In this document: piece after piece, positions 17,228-25,147 of the stretch
Layout of the letters: the number at the start of each line of letters is the position of its first letter
Numbering within the stretch: the stretch's first letter is position 1
From: Actinomycetes bacterium
GTDB taxonomy: Bacteria; Bacillota; Sulfobacillia; Sulfobacillales; JAIMBI01
Assembly: GCA_023565505.1 (NCBI GenBank)
Contig: JAIMBI010000007.1
Span: forward strand, 47,843 to 111,842
DNA: 64,000 bases
Reading direction: 5' to 3'
Notes under the pieces: model-generated
The model's input: only the letters and a program-made list of their open reading frames with translations
Told to the model about the DNA's origin: nothing
Database searches by the model: none
Translations under genes and position numbers: made by a program

Positions 17228-17893
17228 ATGGACAGTATACCCACGTTCGCCGTTGTCGAGCAACTGTATGCCGCCTTTCTCGAAACCCTGGCGGCGATGG
17301 GCTTCTCTTGTCCTCGGTGTGGCGGCTGCCGCGCTCGCCACAGTTGGCGGGGCCGCTGGGTCATCTGGGCGCCGGGACGTTGGGACCGCTTACCCCTGCT
17401 ACGCGTCCGCTGCCGCCGCTGTCGGACGGTGGAGACCTGCTTTCCCCCTTGGCTGTTGCCCTATGAACCGGCGGCCCTGTGGCTGTTGACGGCGCTCTGT
17501 GATGCGATGGCCGTCGAGGGGCAGTCCTGGGCCCACGTCGAGCGGCAAGGGGCGTGGCCGCGGCACTGGCTCCGGCGCCACGTGGGGCGGTGGCTTCGCC
17601 GAGCGGCGACCTTGCGGCAGCACATCGCCCAGCAATGGCAGCACTGGGGGTGGCCGTGGCCGAGTTGGACCCAAACCTGGCGGCCGCCCGCCGCGGCGCG
17701 GGTCGCCGATTGGGCCTGGGTGCGCGTGGCCTGGGCCTGGACGGTCCAAGTGGCCCAGCTGGCCGCGGTGGCCCAGCCCATCGGGGACTGGGCGGTCTGG
17801 TGTGCCCTGGCCCCGTTGGCGCTGCCGTCCGATGCGGTGCCCGCGACCCCCCATTGGGGGCGGCGCCTGCGGGCGGCGGCCCGGCCACCCTGA
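17228..17893 (+). CDS. Trp-rich zinc-ribbon protein of the transposon (DUF6431-like)
   Basis: 221 residues. Cysteines at 28, 31 and 34 and at 62, 65 and 71 form a probable zinc ribbon (SCPRCGGCRARH and RCRRCRTVETC). About one residue in ten is tryptophan, with a dense run around QQWQHWGWPWPSW. Proteins of this kind are, to my knowledge, found as the first gene before a DDE transposase and an ExeA-like ATPase in Firmicutes, and are called DUF6431. No catalytic motif is visible; target or end DNA binding is a guess. The start at 17228 follows the hairpin and no strong ribosome binding site is seen. Confidence 0.7.
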   Translation: MDSIPTFAVVEQLYAAFLETLAAMGFSCPRCGGCRARHSWRGRWVIWAPGRWDRLPLLRVRCRRCRTVETCFPPWLLPYEPAALWLLTALCDAMAVEGQSWAHVERQGAWPRHWLRRHVGRWLRRAATLRQHIAQQWQHWGWPWPSWTQTWRPPAAARVADWAWVRVAWAWTVQVAQLAAVAQPIGDWAVWCALAPLALPSDAVPATPHWGRRLRAAARPP

Positions 17894-17954
17894 TTGGGAC
17901 TGGCCTGGCCGGTCTCCTGGCCCCTACGGTGAGGGAGACAGGAGGCGGAACCCC

Positions 17955-19328
17955 ATGACGGACGACGAACGCAACGCGTGGGCTTTGTACCGGTACCGCT
18001 GCATCAGCGGCTTGGTGGATCCGGCCGCCACCCCGGCCGATCGCCAGGCCTGGGTCCGCGTCCTCCGGCAGCATCCGCCCACCACGCCCCCGGGTGTCCC
18101 CCGGGTGCCGTCCCGCCGCAGTCTACGCCGCTGGTGTCAGGCCTATCGCCAGGGCGGCTTCGACGCCTTGCGCCCCCAACGCCGCAGCGATGTGGGCCAG
18201 CGCCGGACCATTCCGCCGGCGGTGTGGGCGCAAGCGGTGGCGCTCAAGCGGGCGGTGCCTGCCCGCAGCGCCGAGCAGGTGCTGCAGCTGCTGGAGGCGT
18301 GGGCGGCGGACGCCGGGATCGATCCCGCGGTCATTGCGGGGATTCGCCGCGCGACCCTCTACCGCCATTGGCACCAAGCCGGCCTGACCCGTAAATCCCT
18401 GCCGCCCCCGGCTCCCCGCCGCTTTCGCCGCTGGGAGTCCACCGCGCCGGGTGTGCTTTGGCAGTCGGACGTGATGGACGGGCCCTATCTCCCCGACCCG
18501 CAGCCCGACGATCCGCACCGTAAGCGCAAGACGTACTGCCTGGTCTTGCTGGATGACTACTCCCGCCGGATTGTGGCCGGGCGCTTTGCCTGGACAGCGG
18601 ATGGGGCTTTGTTGGAGGCGTTGCTCTGGGAAGCGGTGCAGCGCTGGGGAGCCCCCCAGCGGTTCTATTGCGACAATGCCGCCATTTACGTAACCGAGCG
18701 TCTGGAGATGATCCTGGCTCGCTTGCAGATTCGCCTGATTCACAGCCGCCCGTACCGCCCCGAAGGTAAGGGCAAACAGGAACGGTTCTGGGGCCATCTA
18801 CAGACGTCGTTCCTGCCCGAACTCTCCGTCCGCCCGGCTCAGTCGTTGGCCGAACTCAATACCTGGTTTTAGGCGTGGTGCGAGGAGCACTACCATCGCC
18901 GGGTGCATCGGGTCACCGGGGAAACGCCCCGGGCCCGGTGGGGCAACGGAGGCGTCCATCGCCCGGTGCCCTGGGAGCAGCTCCGGGCTGCCTTTCAACA
19001 GCAGGTGACCCGGCGGGTGGACAAGTTCGGCCAAATCCAGTGGCAAGGCCGCACGTGGTTGGTCCCCGAAGGGTTGGTCCAAGTCACCGTGCAGCTGCGC
19101 TATGACCCCCACACGCCCGACCGGCCCACGGTGTGGTATGCGGGGCAGTATTATGGCGAGGCCCATCCCGTGGACGGCGGCACCACGCCGCCCGTGCCCC
19201 CCGCCCCGTCCCCCGCTGAGCCCCCGCCGTCCGGTCTGAGTTATCTCGAGTTGCTCGCCGCCCGGCAGGCGGCGCGCCAACCCGGCTTGCGCTTTGCCCA
19301 CGACCCCGCGAAGGAGGAGACCCCATGA
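17955..19328 (+). pseudogene. DDE transposase (TnsB/Mu-like integrase fold) with in-frame TAG
   Basis: Starts at the ATG at 17955 after GGAGG. It has an N-terminal helix-turn-helix region (SRRSLRRWCQAYRQGG), then the rve catalytic core with Asp172 (WQSDVMDG), Asp240 (FYCDNA) and Glu276 (KGKQERFWG), a true D35E spacing. Codon 306 is TAG (18870-18872). The same frame then continues, with AWCEEHYHRRVH, to the normal end at 19328, where the TGA overlaps the ATPase start. Related proteins have Trp at this position (FWAW), so a single TGG to TAG change explains it. Product: 305 residues, lacking the C-terminal barrel. All three catalytic residues remain. Confidence 0.85.
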
Positions 19329-20149
19329 CCATGCCCTGGTGGCAATTTTTTGGTGCCCATCGTGCCCCGTTTGCCCGTCAGATCGCCGTCGAGCACCTCT
19401 TTCCCGCGGCCCCCTTGGTCGAGTGCCGGGCGCGGATTGCCGCCGTCGTCGAGGACCCCGGCGTGTTTGTCCTCACCGGCGAAAGCGGGGTGGGCAAAAG
19501 CACGGCCCTGCGGGCAGCGCTGCACCCCTTGAACCCGACCCACTACGACGTGTGCTATCTGGCCGTGGGGGAGGGCTGGACCTCCTACACCTTCTACCAA
19601 GCGCTGGCCCTGGCCTTGCACGTCCCGCTCCCGGCTCGTCTGCTCCCCCTCGAGCAGGCCATTCGCGACGCCCTGTGGACCAGCGCCACGCAACAAGGCC
19701 GCCGCCCCGTGCTGGTGCTGGACGAGGCCCACTGGCTCACGGTCCCCCTCTTCAACACCCTTCGCCGGCTCCTCAACTTTGCGATGGACACCACCGCGCC
19801 GTTTGCCCTGATTCTGGCGGGGCATACCGAGCTGCGGCAGAAATTAGCCTTGCGGCCGCTCGAGGCCATGCGCCAGCGGGTGACCTTGGCCTACCACCTG
19901 CGGCCCTTGACCCGCGACGAAACGGCGGCCTATCTCCAGCACCATTTGCAGCACGTCGGCGTGGAACGCCCCGTGTTTACCGAGGCAGCCGTGGCGGCGG
20001 GCCACGAGTGGGCCCAAGGGCTGCCACGCCGGCTTAACCGCTGGGCGCAGGCCTGTCTCTTAGCCGCCTATGGGGCCCAACAGCCCTTGGTCGATGAGCG
20101 CATCCTGGCCGTGGCGCAGGCCGAGCTCCAGTGGGCGGACCCGGCGTAA
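19325..20149 (+). CDS. ExeA/TniB-like AAA ATPase of the transposon
   Basis: 274 residues. The N-terminus (WWQFFGAHRAPF) is typical of the ExeA-like family. Walker A is GESGVGKST at 52-60 and Walker B is VLVLDEAH at 129-136, followed by a sensor-like LILAGHTEL. In Tn7/Mu-type systems such ATPases choose the target and activate the transposase. The ATG overlaps the transposase stop by ATGA, so its expression depends on ribosomes reaching that point; the nonsense codon upstream may therefore reduce it. Confidence 0.9.
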   Translation: MTMPWWQFFGAHRAPFARQIAVEHLFPAAPLVECRARIAAVVEDPGVFVLTGESGVGKSTALRAALHPLNPTHYDVCYLAVGEGWTSYTFYQALALALHVPLPARLLPLEQAIRDALWTSATQQGRRPVLVLDEAHWLTVPLFNTLRRLLNFAMDTTAPFALILAGHTELRQKLALRPLEAMRQRVTLAYHLRPLTRDETAAYLQHHLQHVGVERPVFTEAAVAAGHEWAQGLPRRLNRWAQACLLAAYGAQQPLVDERILAVAQAELQWADPA

Positions 20150-20181
20150 GCGACGGTTCGGCCGCTCCAGGCCCCTGTAGA

Positions 20182-20213
20182 CCCCCCGCTTTCGGGGGGC
20201 GTTCGCTTCTCAG
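20182..20213 (+). terminator. Terminator-like hairpin after the ATPase gene
   Basis: CCCCCCG (20182-20188), loop CTTT, CGGGGGG (20193-20199), followed by CGTTCGCTTCT. The stem is perfect and strong and the tail is only moderately T-rich. It lies 32 bp after the ATPase stop. Confidence 0.65.
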
Positions 20214-20219
20214 CTCCGC

Positions 20220-20260
20220 GGCCAGCGATCGTGAGAAAACCGTGGCCAGCGAAAGTGAGA
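20220..20260 (+). repeat. Tandem 17-bp end repeats of the transposon
   Basis: GGCCAGCGATCGTGAGA (20220-20236) and GGCCAGCGAAAGTGAGA (20244-20260) differ at two positions and are 24 bases apart. Weaker inverted counterparts lie at the left end (16982-16998 and 17016-17032). They look like transposase-binding sites. Confidence 0.75.
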
Positions 20261-20267
20261 TCCGACA

Positions 20268-20274
20268 ACAACGG
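20268..20274. repeat. Target duplication ACAACGG, right copy
   Basis: Pairs with 16968-16974 on the other side of the three-gene transposon. Confidence 0.8.
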
Positions 20275-20769
20275 AGCCGACAGGGTACCGCTCCAGGAAA
20301 AGCGACGACGCCACCCGCCGCCAGCGATGCACCGCACCCGCACGGACGGATCTCCCATACGCCGAACCGCTGCGCCGTTCCTCTCAGGGAGTCCACCCGC
20401 GGGGCTTGACGCCCATCATACCCACACTACGCGAACGGACTCTACTCCGGGCCGTCGTCAGGCGGACAACCCTCACCCCGCCGTCCGCTCGCCAGACCGG
20501 CCCCGTTTCCCGTCGCATCGGGCCTGGACGGGCCAGCCCCGCACGGTGAACCGGGACGCAGCCCCGTTCGCGCGCATTGCCGAGTCACACGGCTTGGATG
20601 GCCCGAGGCACCTGGTCGTGGTCGGAAAGGTCCGAGACATCCTCACCGCTCCCCGGGCATGCGAAGCGGATTCCCAGGTATCCCAAATCCCGCCAATCTC
20701 GACCCGCATGAGGTGTCTTCTCCCTGCCCGGGCCGGTTCCCGACCCGACGGCTGGGAGAGCCTTAGGGG
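20275..20769. other. Gene-free stretch between transposon and spoVAF
   Basis: About 500 bp. The first part (to 20421) is the outer left end of IS110 element A. The rest holds no recognisable gene. The last 50 bp, downstream of spoVAF on the minus strand, resemble the left flank at 6378-6426. Confidence 0.55.
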
Positions 20770-22377
20770 TTACGCGCGACCACCCCCGGCCGGCTGCCGG
20801 AAGCGGTCGCGCGGCAACGTCAGGCCCGGACGGTGGATGTTCCGGTTGAGCGGCTTGCGCGACAACAGACTCAAGAGCTCGGGGCCGTCGAAGGGCACGA
20901 GCGGCCAAAGATAGCCGATGCCCAGCGAATCGGTGCGCAACGCCATCAGCATCAGGACCAGGATCCCCACCACGAACCCGAACCACGGCAACCCGAACGT
21001 GTTCGCCAGGGCCACCAGGATGAGCAGGAACATGCGCATGACCCGCACCGCCATGCCGAAGTCGAAGTCGGGCGCGGAGAACGTGCCGACGGCGGCGATG
21101 GCCACGTAGACCATCACCTCAGCGTCGATCAACCCCGCCTTGATGGCGATGTCCCCGAGCAGGATCGCCCCGAAGAAGCCCATGGACTGCGACAGGCTGT
21201 TGGGCGTGAACATGAGGGCGAGCCGCAGGATGTCGACGCCGACCTCGACCAGGAGCAACTGCCAGATGATCGGAATCCCCACCGTCGTGGGGGTGACCAG
21301 GACGCGCCAGCCCCCGGGGAGGGCGACGTGCGCCGCGTAGAAGAGATACCAGAGGGGCGGGCCGATGAGCGAGAACAGGACGGCGCCGTTGCGGACCCAC
21401 TTGAGGTAGCTGCCGACGACGATCCCCTCGTGGTACTCCTCGGCCGACTGCAGGAACGAGAACAAGGTCACGGGCAGGATGATGGCGTTCGGCGAATTGT
21501 CAATCATCACCAGGACGTGGCCCTGCATCAGGTGTTCCGCCGCCACGTCCGGCCGTTCGGTGAACTTGGCGTTGGGAAACAGATTCCACCAGGGCTTCTT
21601 CATGATCCATTCTTCCATGGCCTTCTCGCTCATGGTCAGCCCGTCCACCCGGATGCTCTGGATCCGCTCCCGGATGGTCTTCACGAAATGCTCGTTGGCG
21701 ATGTCGCCGATGTACATCATGACCACGTCGGTCTTCGCGCGGCTGCCGACCTGGAACGCCTCCGCGCGGAAGTGCGGGTCGCGAATCCGCCGGCGCACCA
21801 TGATGGTGTTCTCGATGAGCGTCTCGATGAACCCGTCGCGCGGTCCCCGGATCACCCGCTCCAGGGTCGGCTCCTCCGGCTGCCGCTGCGGATACTTGCG
21901 CACGTCCAGGACCAGGGCGCCTTGGGCCCCGGCCACCAACAAGGCCGCCGGTCCGGCCAGGATCTGGTCCCGCACCCGCTCGAAGTTCGTCTCCCGCTGG
22001 ATTTCGATGTAGGGGACACGACGGACCAGAAGGCTCTTCAGGTTCTCCAGGTCCGCCCGCTGGACCGCGTGCTCCGGCTTGAGGAGTTCCTCCATGATGA
22101 GGGTGAGCACCGTCTGGTCCACGAAGGAATCGATGTACACCAACGCGGCCGGATGTCCACTCAGGTCGAACTCCCGCACGATGACGTCGAAGGAGACCCC
22201 GTAACCGAGCTCCGACTTCAGGTACTCCAGGCCGGCCGGTTGGGTCTTCCGGTCCGCAGCGCGTCGGCGGACCCATCCCGCCCGCGCGCGCCGGATGCGC
22301 ATCGGGCGGCCGAGCCGTCGCCCGGCCACCGGATGCCGACGCCGCTCCGTCTGCGACCGCGCCTCCGTCGTCGTCAC
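20770..22377 (-). CDS. spoVAF: Stage V sporulation protein AF (GerA-type membrane protein)
   Basis: 535 residues with a long N-terminal soluble domain and about five membrane segments in the C-terminal third (for example AVLFSLIGPPLWYLFYAAHV and FGFVVGILVLMLMAL). The signatures GPRDGFIETLIENTIMVRRR and TPTTVGIPIIWQLLLVEVG are diagnostic for the GerA/SpoVAF family. Made in the forespore, it sits in the spore inner membrane and takes part in germination. Last gene of the spoVA run; its start overlaps the spoVAEA end (ATGA). An identical copy of its 3' end lies at 6433-6878. Confidence 0.95.
   Translation of the reverse strand: MTTTEARSQTERRRHPVAGRRLGRPMRIRRARAGWVRRRAADRKTQPAGLEYLKSELGYGVSFDVIVREFDLSGHPAALVYIDSFVDQTVLTLIMEELLKPEHAVQRADLENLKSLLVRRVPYIEIQRETNFERVRDQILAGPAALLVAGAQGALVLDVRKYPQRQPEEPTLERVIRGPRDGFIETLIENTIMVRRRIRDPHFRAEAFQVGSRAKTDVVMMYIGDIANEHFVKTIRERIQSIRVDGLTMSEKAMEEWIMKKPWWNLFPNAKFTERPDVAAEHLMQGHVLVMIDNSPNAIILPVTLFSFLQSAEEYHEGIVVGSYLKWVRNGAVLFSLIGPPLWYLFYAAHVALPGGWRVLVTPTTVGIPIIWQLLLVEVGVDILRLALMFTPNSLSQSMGFFGAILLGDIAIKAGLIDAEVMVYVAIAAVGTFSAPDFDFGMAVRVMRMFLLILVALANTFGLPWFGFVVGILVLMLMALRTDSLGIGYLWPLVPFDGPELLSLLSRKPLNRNIHRPGLTLPRDRFRQPAGGGRA
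20776..21221. repeat. 446-bp direct repeat, right copy
   Basis: Identical to 6433-6878. It is the 3' end of the intact spoVAF. The identity stops one codon before the stop codon; beyond it the two flanks are only loosely similar. Confidence 0.97.
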
Positions 22378-22952
22378 GCCTGTCCCCGCCTCCTCCCGTT
22401 CCGGGCGCTTCGCTCCAACAGCAGCTCCAGTGCCGCCCGCGTGGCGGGTACGCCAATCCCGACCCGGTCGTGCCCGTCCATCTTGCCCGGATCCCCGAGA
22501 CCCACGACGAACACGTCCCGTCCCGCCCGCCGGATCTCGTCCACCGTGTCGCCCCGCAGCACCCCGCCCGCCGGCTCGCCGTCCTTGTCGACGGCGCCGC
22601 GGACCACCTCGCCCTCGGCCGTCACGGAGACATCCGGGCGCACGCCGTCGACGTGCGGCGTGTGGGACGCCACGGCGATGACCCCCAGCACGTGGATCCC
22701 CTCGTCGCGCAGGATCCGGCCGAGCGCCCGCTCGCCGGCCCCGCGCCCGGGGTCGCCCTGGTCGTCCACCATGACGACGACGGGGCTGGCCCCGCTCTCG
22801 TACACCGCGTGGACCAGGCGGCCGCCGTCGACGGGCGTGGGATTCCCGTGGGACAGGCGCAGTGTCCGGACGCCGAGCGCCTCCGCGGCGGTCGACACCG
22901 CCCGCCAGGCGGTCTCGTCGCCGTCCGTGACCACGATGACCTCCGGTTGCAT
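22374..22952 (-). CDS. spoVAEA: Stage V sporulation protein AEA
   Basis: 192 residues, soluble, starting QPEVIVVTDGDETAWRA, with LSHGNPTP and VVVMVDDQGDPGRG typical of SpoVAEA (the soluble AE protein). The family belongs to the SpoVA system, the channel for dipicolinic acid uptake and release; the role of AEA itself is unclear. It is spaced 25 bp after spoVAEB and overlaps spoVAF. Confidence 0.93.
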   Translation of the reverse strand: MQPEVIVVTDGDETAWRAVSTAAEALGVRTLRLSHGNPTPVDGGRLVHAVYESGASPVVVMVDDQGDPGRGAGERALGRILRDEGIHVLGVIAVASHTPHVDGVRPDVSVTAEGEVVRGAVDKDGEPAGGVLRGDTVDEIRRAGRDVFVVGLGDPGKMDGHDRVGIGVPATRAALELLLERSARNGRRRGQA

Positions 22953-22977
22953 GGGCCTCCCCCCTTCTTCGCCGCGC

Positions 22978-23328
22978 TCAGGTGCGCGGGTTGAACGCCA
23001 GGGCGGCTCCCAGCCCGAACAGTACCGCCGCCTTGAGGCCCGCCGCCGCCGCCGTGAGCGACCCCGTCAAGAGGCCCATGACGCTGTCCTGCCGCACGGC
23101 CTGCCCGATGCCCTGCACCATGGTGTAGCCGAATCCGGGGAGCGGCACCGTCGCGCCCGCGCCGGCCCACTTCACCAGCGGGCCGTACAGCCCGACTCCG
23201 CCGGCGACGGCTCCCAGCACCACGAAGAGGACCATCACGTGGGCCGGCGAGAGGGGCGTCAGGTCCGCCACCAACTGGGCGAGGAGGCACAACAGTCCTC
23301 CCACCAGGAAGGCCCACAGGAAAATCAT
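22978..23328 (-). CDS. spoVAEB: Stage V sporulation protein AEB
   Basis: 116 residues, largely membrane-embedded, with GPLVKWAGAGATVPLPGFGY, a motif shared with SpoVAC. Part of the SpoVA dipicolinate channel of the inner spore membrane. The start at 23328 (ATG overlapping the spoVAD stop) is preferred to the longer frame at 23451. Confidence 0.94.
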   Translation of the reverse strand: MIFLWAFLVGGLLCLLAQLVADLTPLSPAHVMVLFVVLGAVAGGVGLYGPLVKWAGAGATVPLPGFGYTMVQGIGQAVRQDSVMGLLTGSLTAAAAGLKAAVLFGLGAALAFNPRT

Positions 23329-24350
23329 CGCCCGTTCCCCTCCTCCCGCTCGAATTCCACGGCGTGAGCCACGCACGGGATGGATTCGCCCTGCTGGTAA
23401 CTGGTCGGGGAGAACAGCGCCCCGGTGGCCACCAGCAGCACCCGGCGCCAACGCCCAGCTTCGAGTTCCGGCAGGGCCCAGGCGCAGAACACGGCACTCG
23501 CCAGCCCGGCGCCGGACCCGCCGTTGTGCACGTCCTGGTCGGCCCGGTACATGAGCCGCCCGCAGTCCTCGTGGACGTCGCCGAACCCGGGAGCCTCCGG
23601 CTCCAAGAGTTCGGTCAGCACCGGGCTACCCACGCGCCCCAGGTCGCCGGTGAGGATCCGGTCGTAGTCCGCGGGCCGCCGGTCGAACGCCGCCAGGTGC
23701 CGGCGGATGGTGTCGTAGGCCGCTGGCGCCATGGCCGTCCCCATGTCCATGGGGTCTTTGCGCCCCGCGTCCACCACCCGTCCCACCGTCACGCCGCGTA
23801 CGGCGACGGGGGCCGGGTCGGCGCCCAACGCGACCGCGCCCGCCGCCGTCGCCGTCCAGCTGGCGGTCGGCGCCCGTTGGTACCCCAGTTCGACGGGGTA
23901 GCGGAACTGGCGTTCCGCCGCCAGGTGGTGGCTCGCGGTGACGGCGAGCACCCGTTCCGGCCCCCCGGCGGCGACCAGCAGCGCGCCCAGGCCGACGGCC
24001 TCCGTGAACGTGGCGCAGGCGCTGAACAGGCCCACGAACGGAATCTGGTGGCTTCGCGCGGCAAAGTTGGTGGAGTAGAGCTGGTTCAACAAGTCCCCGC
24101 CGAGGCACAGATCCACCGCCTCGGCCTCCCAGCCGGCCCGCCGGCGGGCGCCGTCCAACGCGGCGAGGACCAGTTCCCGCTCGGCCGCCTCGAAACTCTT
24201 CTGCCCCGCCAGGGCGTCGTCCCAGACCTCGTCGAACCGGTCCCCGAGCGGTCCCGCCCGCTCCTTCTGGCCGACCACGGTGCCCCGGCCGCGCACGAAC
24301 GCGCCGCGCACCGCAAAGCTGCTCCGGCCGACCGCCTGGATCCCGCTCAT
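23325..24350 (-). CDS. spoVAD: Stage V sporulation protein AD
   Basis: 341 residues, thiolase-like fold, with LFSACATFTEA, VLAVTASHH and the C-terminal DVHNGGSGAG. SpoVAD binds dipicolinic acid in the spore inner membrane. The start at 24350 overlaps the spoVAC stop (ATGA); a GTG three codons upstream is less likely. Confidence 0.96.
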   Translation of the reverse strand: MSGIQAVGRSSFAVRGAFVRGRGTVVGQKERAGPLGDRFDEVWDDALAGQKSFEAAERELVLAALDGARRRAGWEAEAVDLCLGGDLLNQLYSTNFAARSHQIPFVGLFSACATFTEAVGLGALLVAAGGPERVLAVTASHHLAAERQFRYPVELGYQRAPTASWTATAAGAVALGADPAPVAVRGVTVGRVVDAGRKDPMDMGTAMAPAAYDTIRRHLAAFDRRPADYDRILTGDLGRVGSPVLTELLEPEAPGFGDVHEDCGRLMYRADQDVHNGGSGAGLASAVFCAWALPELEAGRWRRVLLVATGALFSPTSYQQGESIPCVAHAVEFEREEGNGR

Positions 24351-24820
24351 CGGAACCACATGTCCCAGGCCATGCGCGCCAAGCCGACGACGAACGCCGC
24401 CGCCATGCCGTACGCCAGCACCGGCCCGGCCACCGTGAACATCTTGGCCCCCACCCCCAGCACCGCGCCCTCACGCTTGTACTCCATGGCGGGCGCCACG
24501 ATGGCATTGGCGAACCCGGTGATGGGCAGCGAGCCGCCCATGCCGGCCCACTTGACCACCCGGTCGTACCAGCCGAGCCCGGTCAACAGGGCCCCCAGCC
24601 CGATGAGGACGACCGCGGTCGGGGCCGGGGCCTTCTGCGCGGAATAGCCGTGTGCCTCGAAGAACTGCATCACGGCCTGGCCCACCAGCGACACCGCCCC
24701 GCCGACCACGAACGCCCTGAGGGCCCGGGCCAGCACCGGCGTGCGCGGCCGGTGCCGGGCGGCCGCCTCCTCGAAACGTTGCCGCCGTGCCGCCGGCAAC
24801 GCGGAATCCGTCGCCACCAA
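24347..24820 (-). CDS. spoVAC: Stage V sporulation protein AC
   Basis: 157 residues with several membrane segments and the signatures AVMQFFEAHGYS and GWYDRVVKWAGMGGSLPITG. It forms the mechanosensitive part of the SpoVA channel. First gene of this spoVA run; spoVAA and spoVAB are not in front of it, and a dodecin gene is found instead. GTG start at 24820. The promoter should be sigma-G dependent, but no confident match was found in the short gap. Confidence 0.95.
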   Translation of the reverse strand: MVATDSALPAARRQRFEEAAARHRPRTPVLARALRAFVVGGAVSLVGQAVMQFFEAHGYSAQKAPAPTAVVLIGLGALLTGLGWYDRVVKWAGMGGSLPITGFANAIVAPAMEYKREGAVLGVGAKMFTVAGPVLAYGMAAAFVVGLARMAWDMWFR

Positions 24821-24850
24821 GACCCCCCCGTCCGTCTGCCCCGCGTGCGA

Positions 24851-24868
24851 AAGCGCCCCGAAGGGCGC
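24851..24868 (-). terminator. Hairpin after dodecin gene
   Basis: GCGCCC/GGGCGC (24853-24858 and 24863-24868), a tetraloop hairpin starting 4 bp after the dodecin stop on the minus strand. It is followed there by only a short T-run (TTTC). It may attenuate transcription into spoVAC. Confidence 0.5.
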
Positions 24869-24872
24869 CCCC

Positions 24873-25085
24873 TCAGCGGTTGGGATCCACGCCGAAGGCG
24901 AGCTTGACGTCGACTTTGTACTCCGAGATCTTGCCGTTCTGCACCGCGGCGGTCCAGTTGGTGACCTCGACCCCGGTGATCCCGTGGACGGTCCGGCTGG
25001 CCTCGCTCACCGCCGACTGCACCGCATCCTCCCAACTCTGGGTGGATTCGCCCACCAGCTCGATGACCTTGGCGACCTTCGCCAT
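24873..25085 (-). CDS. Dodecin
   Basis: 70 residues, full length: AKVAKVIELVGESTQSWEDA, RTVHGITGVEVTNWTA, and a basic-acidic C-terminus. Dodecins form hollow 12-mers that store flavin or coenzyme A; Trp in VTNWTA stacks on the flavin. ATG at 25085 preceded by AAGGGAGG. It is placed between sigF and spoVAC, 62 bp after sigF, so it may be co-transcribed with the spoIIA operon or made in the forespore. That placement is inference. Confidence 0.93.
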   Translation of the reverse strand: MAKVAKVIELVGESTQSWEDAVQSAVSEASRTVHGITGVEVTNWTAAVQNGKISEYKVDVKLAFGVDPNR

Positions 25086-25147
25086 CAAAAAACCTCCCTT
25101 CTCCCCTGTGGGGATGTCGGGAGGTAGTGTGTCCGGGCGGGACCCTT

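Larger units (their letters stand above)
16975..20267 (+). mobile_element. Three-gene DDE transposon (zinc-ribbon protein, D35E transposase, AAA ATPase)
   Basis: 3293 bp starting TGT and ending ACA, flanked by the direct repeat ACAACGG. The two ends are related inverted repeats: the outer 24 bases match at 16 positions, and each end has a second, inner unit ending in TGGCC. The gene set of DDE transposase plus ExeA-like ATPase is typical of the Tn7/Tn5053/Mu group. The transposase has a stop codon, so this copy is probably immobile unless the stop is read through. Confidence 0.83.
14194..20421. mobile_element. IS110-family element A, split into three pieces by two later insertions
   Basis: The 23-bp sequence at 14194-14216 (GTATGATGGGCGTCAAGCCC and three more bases) recurs exactly, inverted, at 20399-20421. 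The pieces 14194-15438, 16893-16974 and 20268-20421 (one copy of the 7-bp duplication counted once) join to an element of about 1.47 kb with a 5' non-coding end of about 298 bp. This matches intact element B (1454 bp, 280-bp non-coding end). The bases CCAC flank it on both sides. The interrupting DNA is IS110 element B and the three-gene transposon. Confidence 0.78.

Noticed and set aside
20833..23367. 844-codon plus-strand open frame
   Set aside because: It is the shadow of spoVAF and spoVAEA on the other strand; composition is His/Gln/Asp-rich and no family fits.
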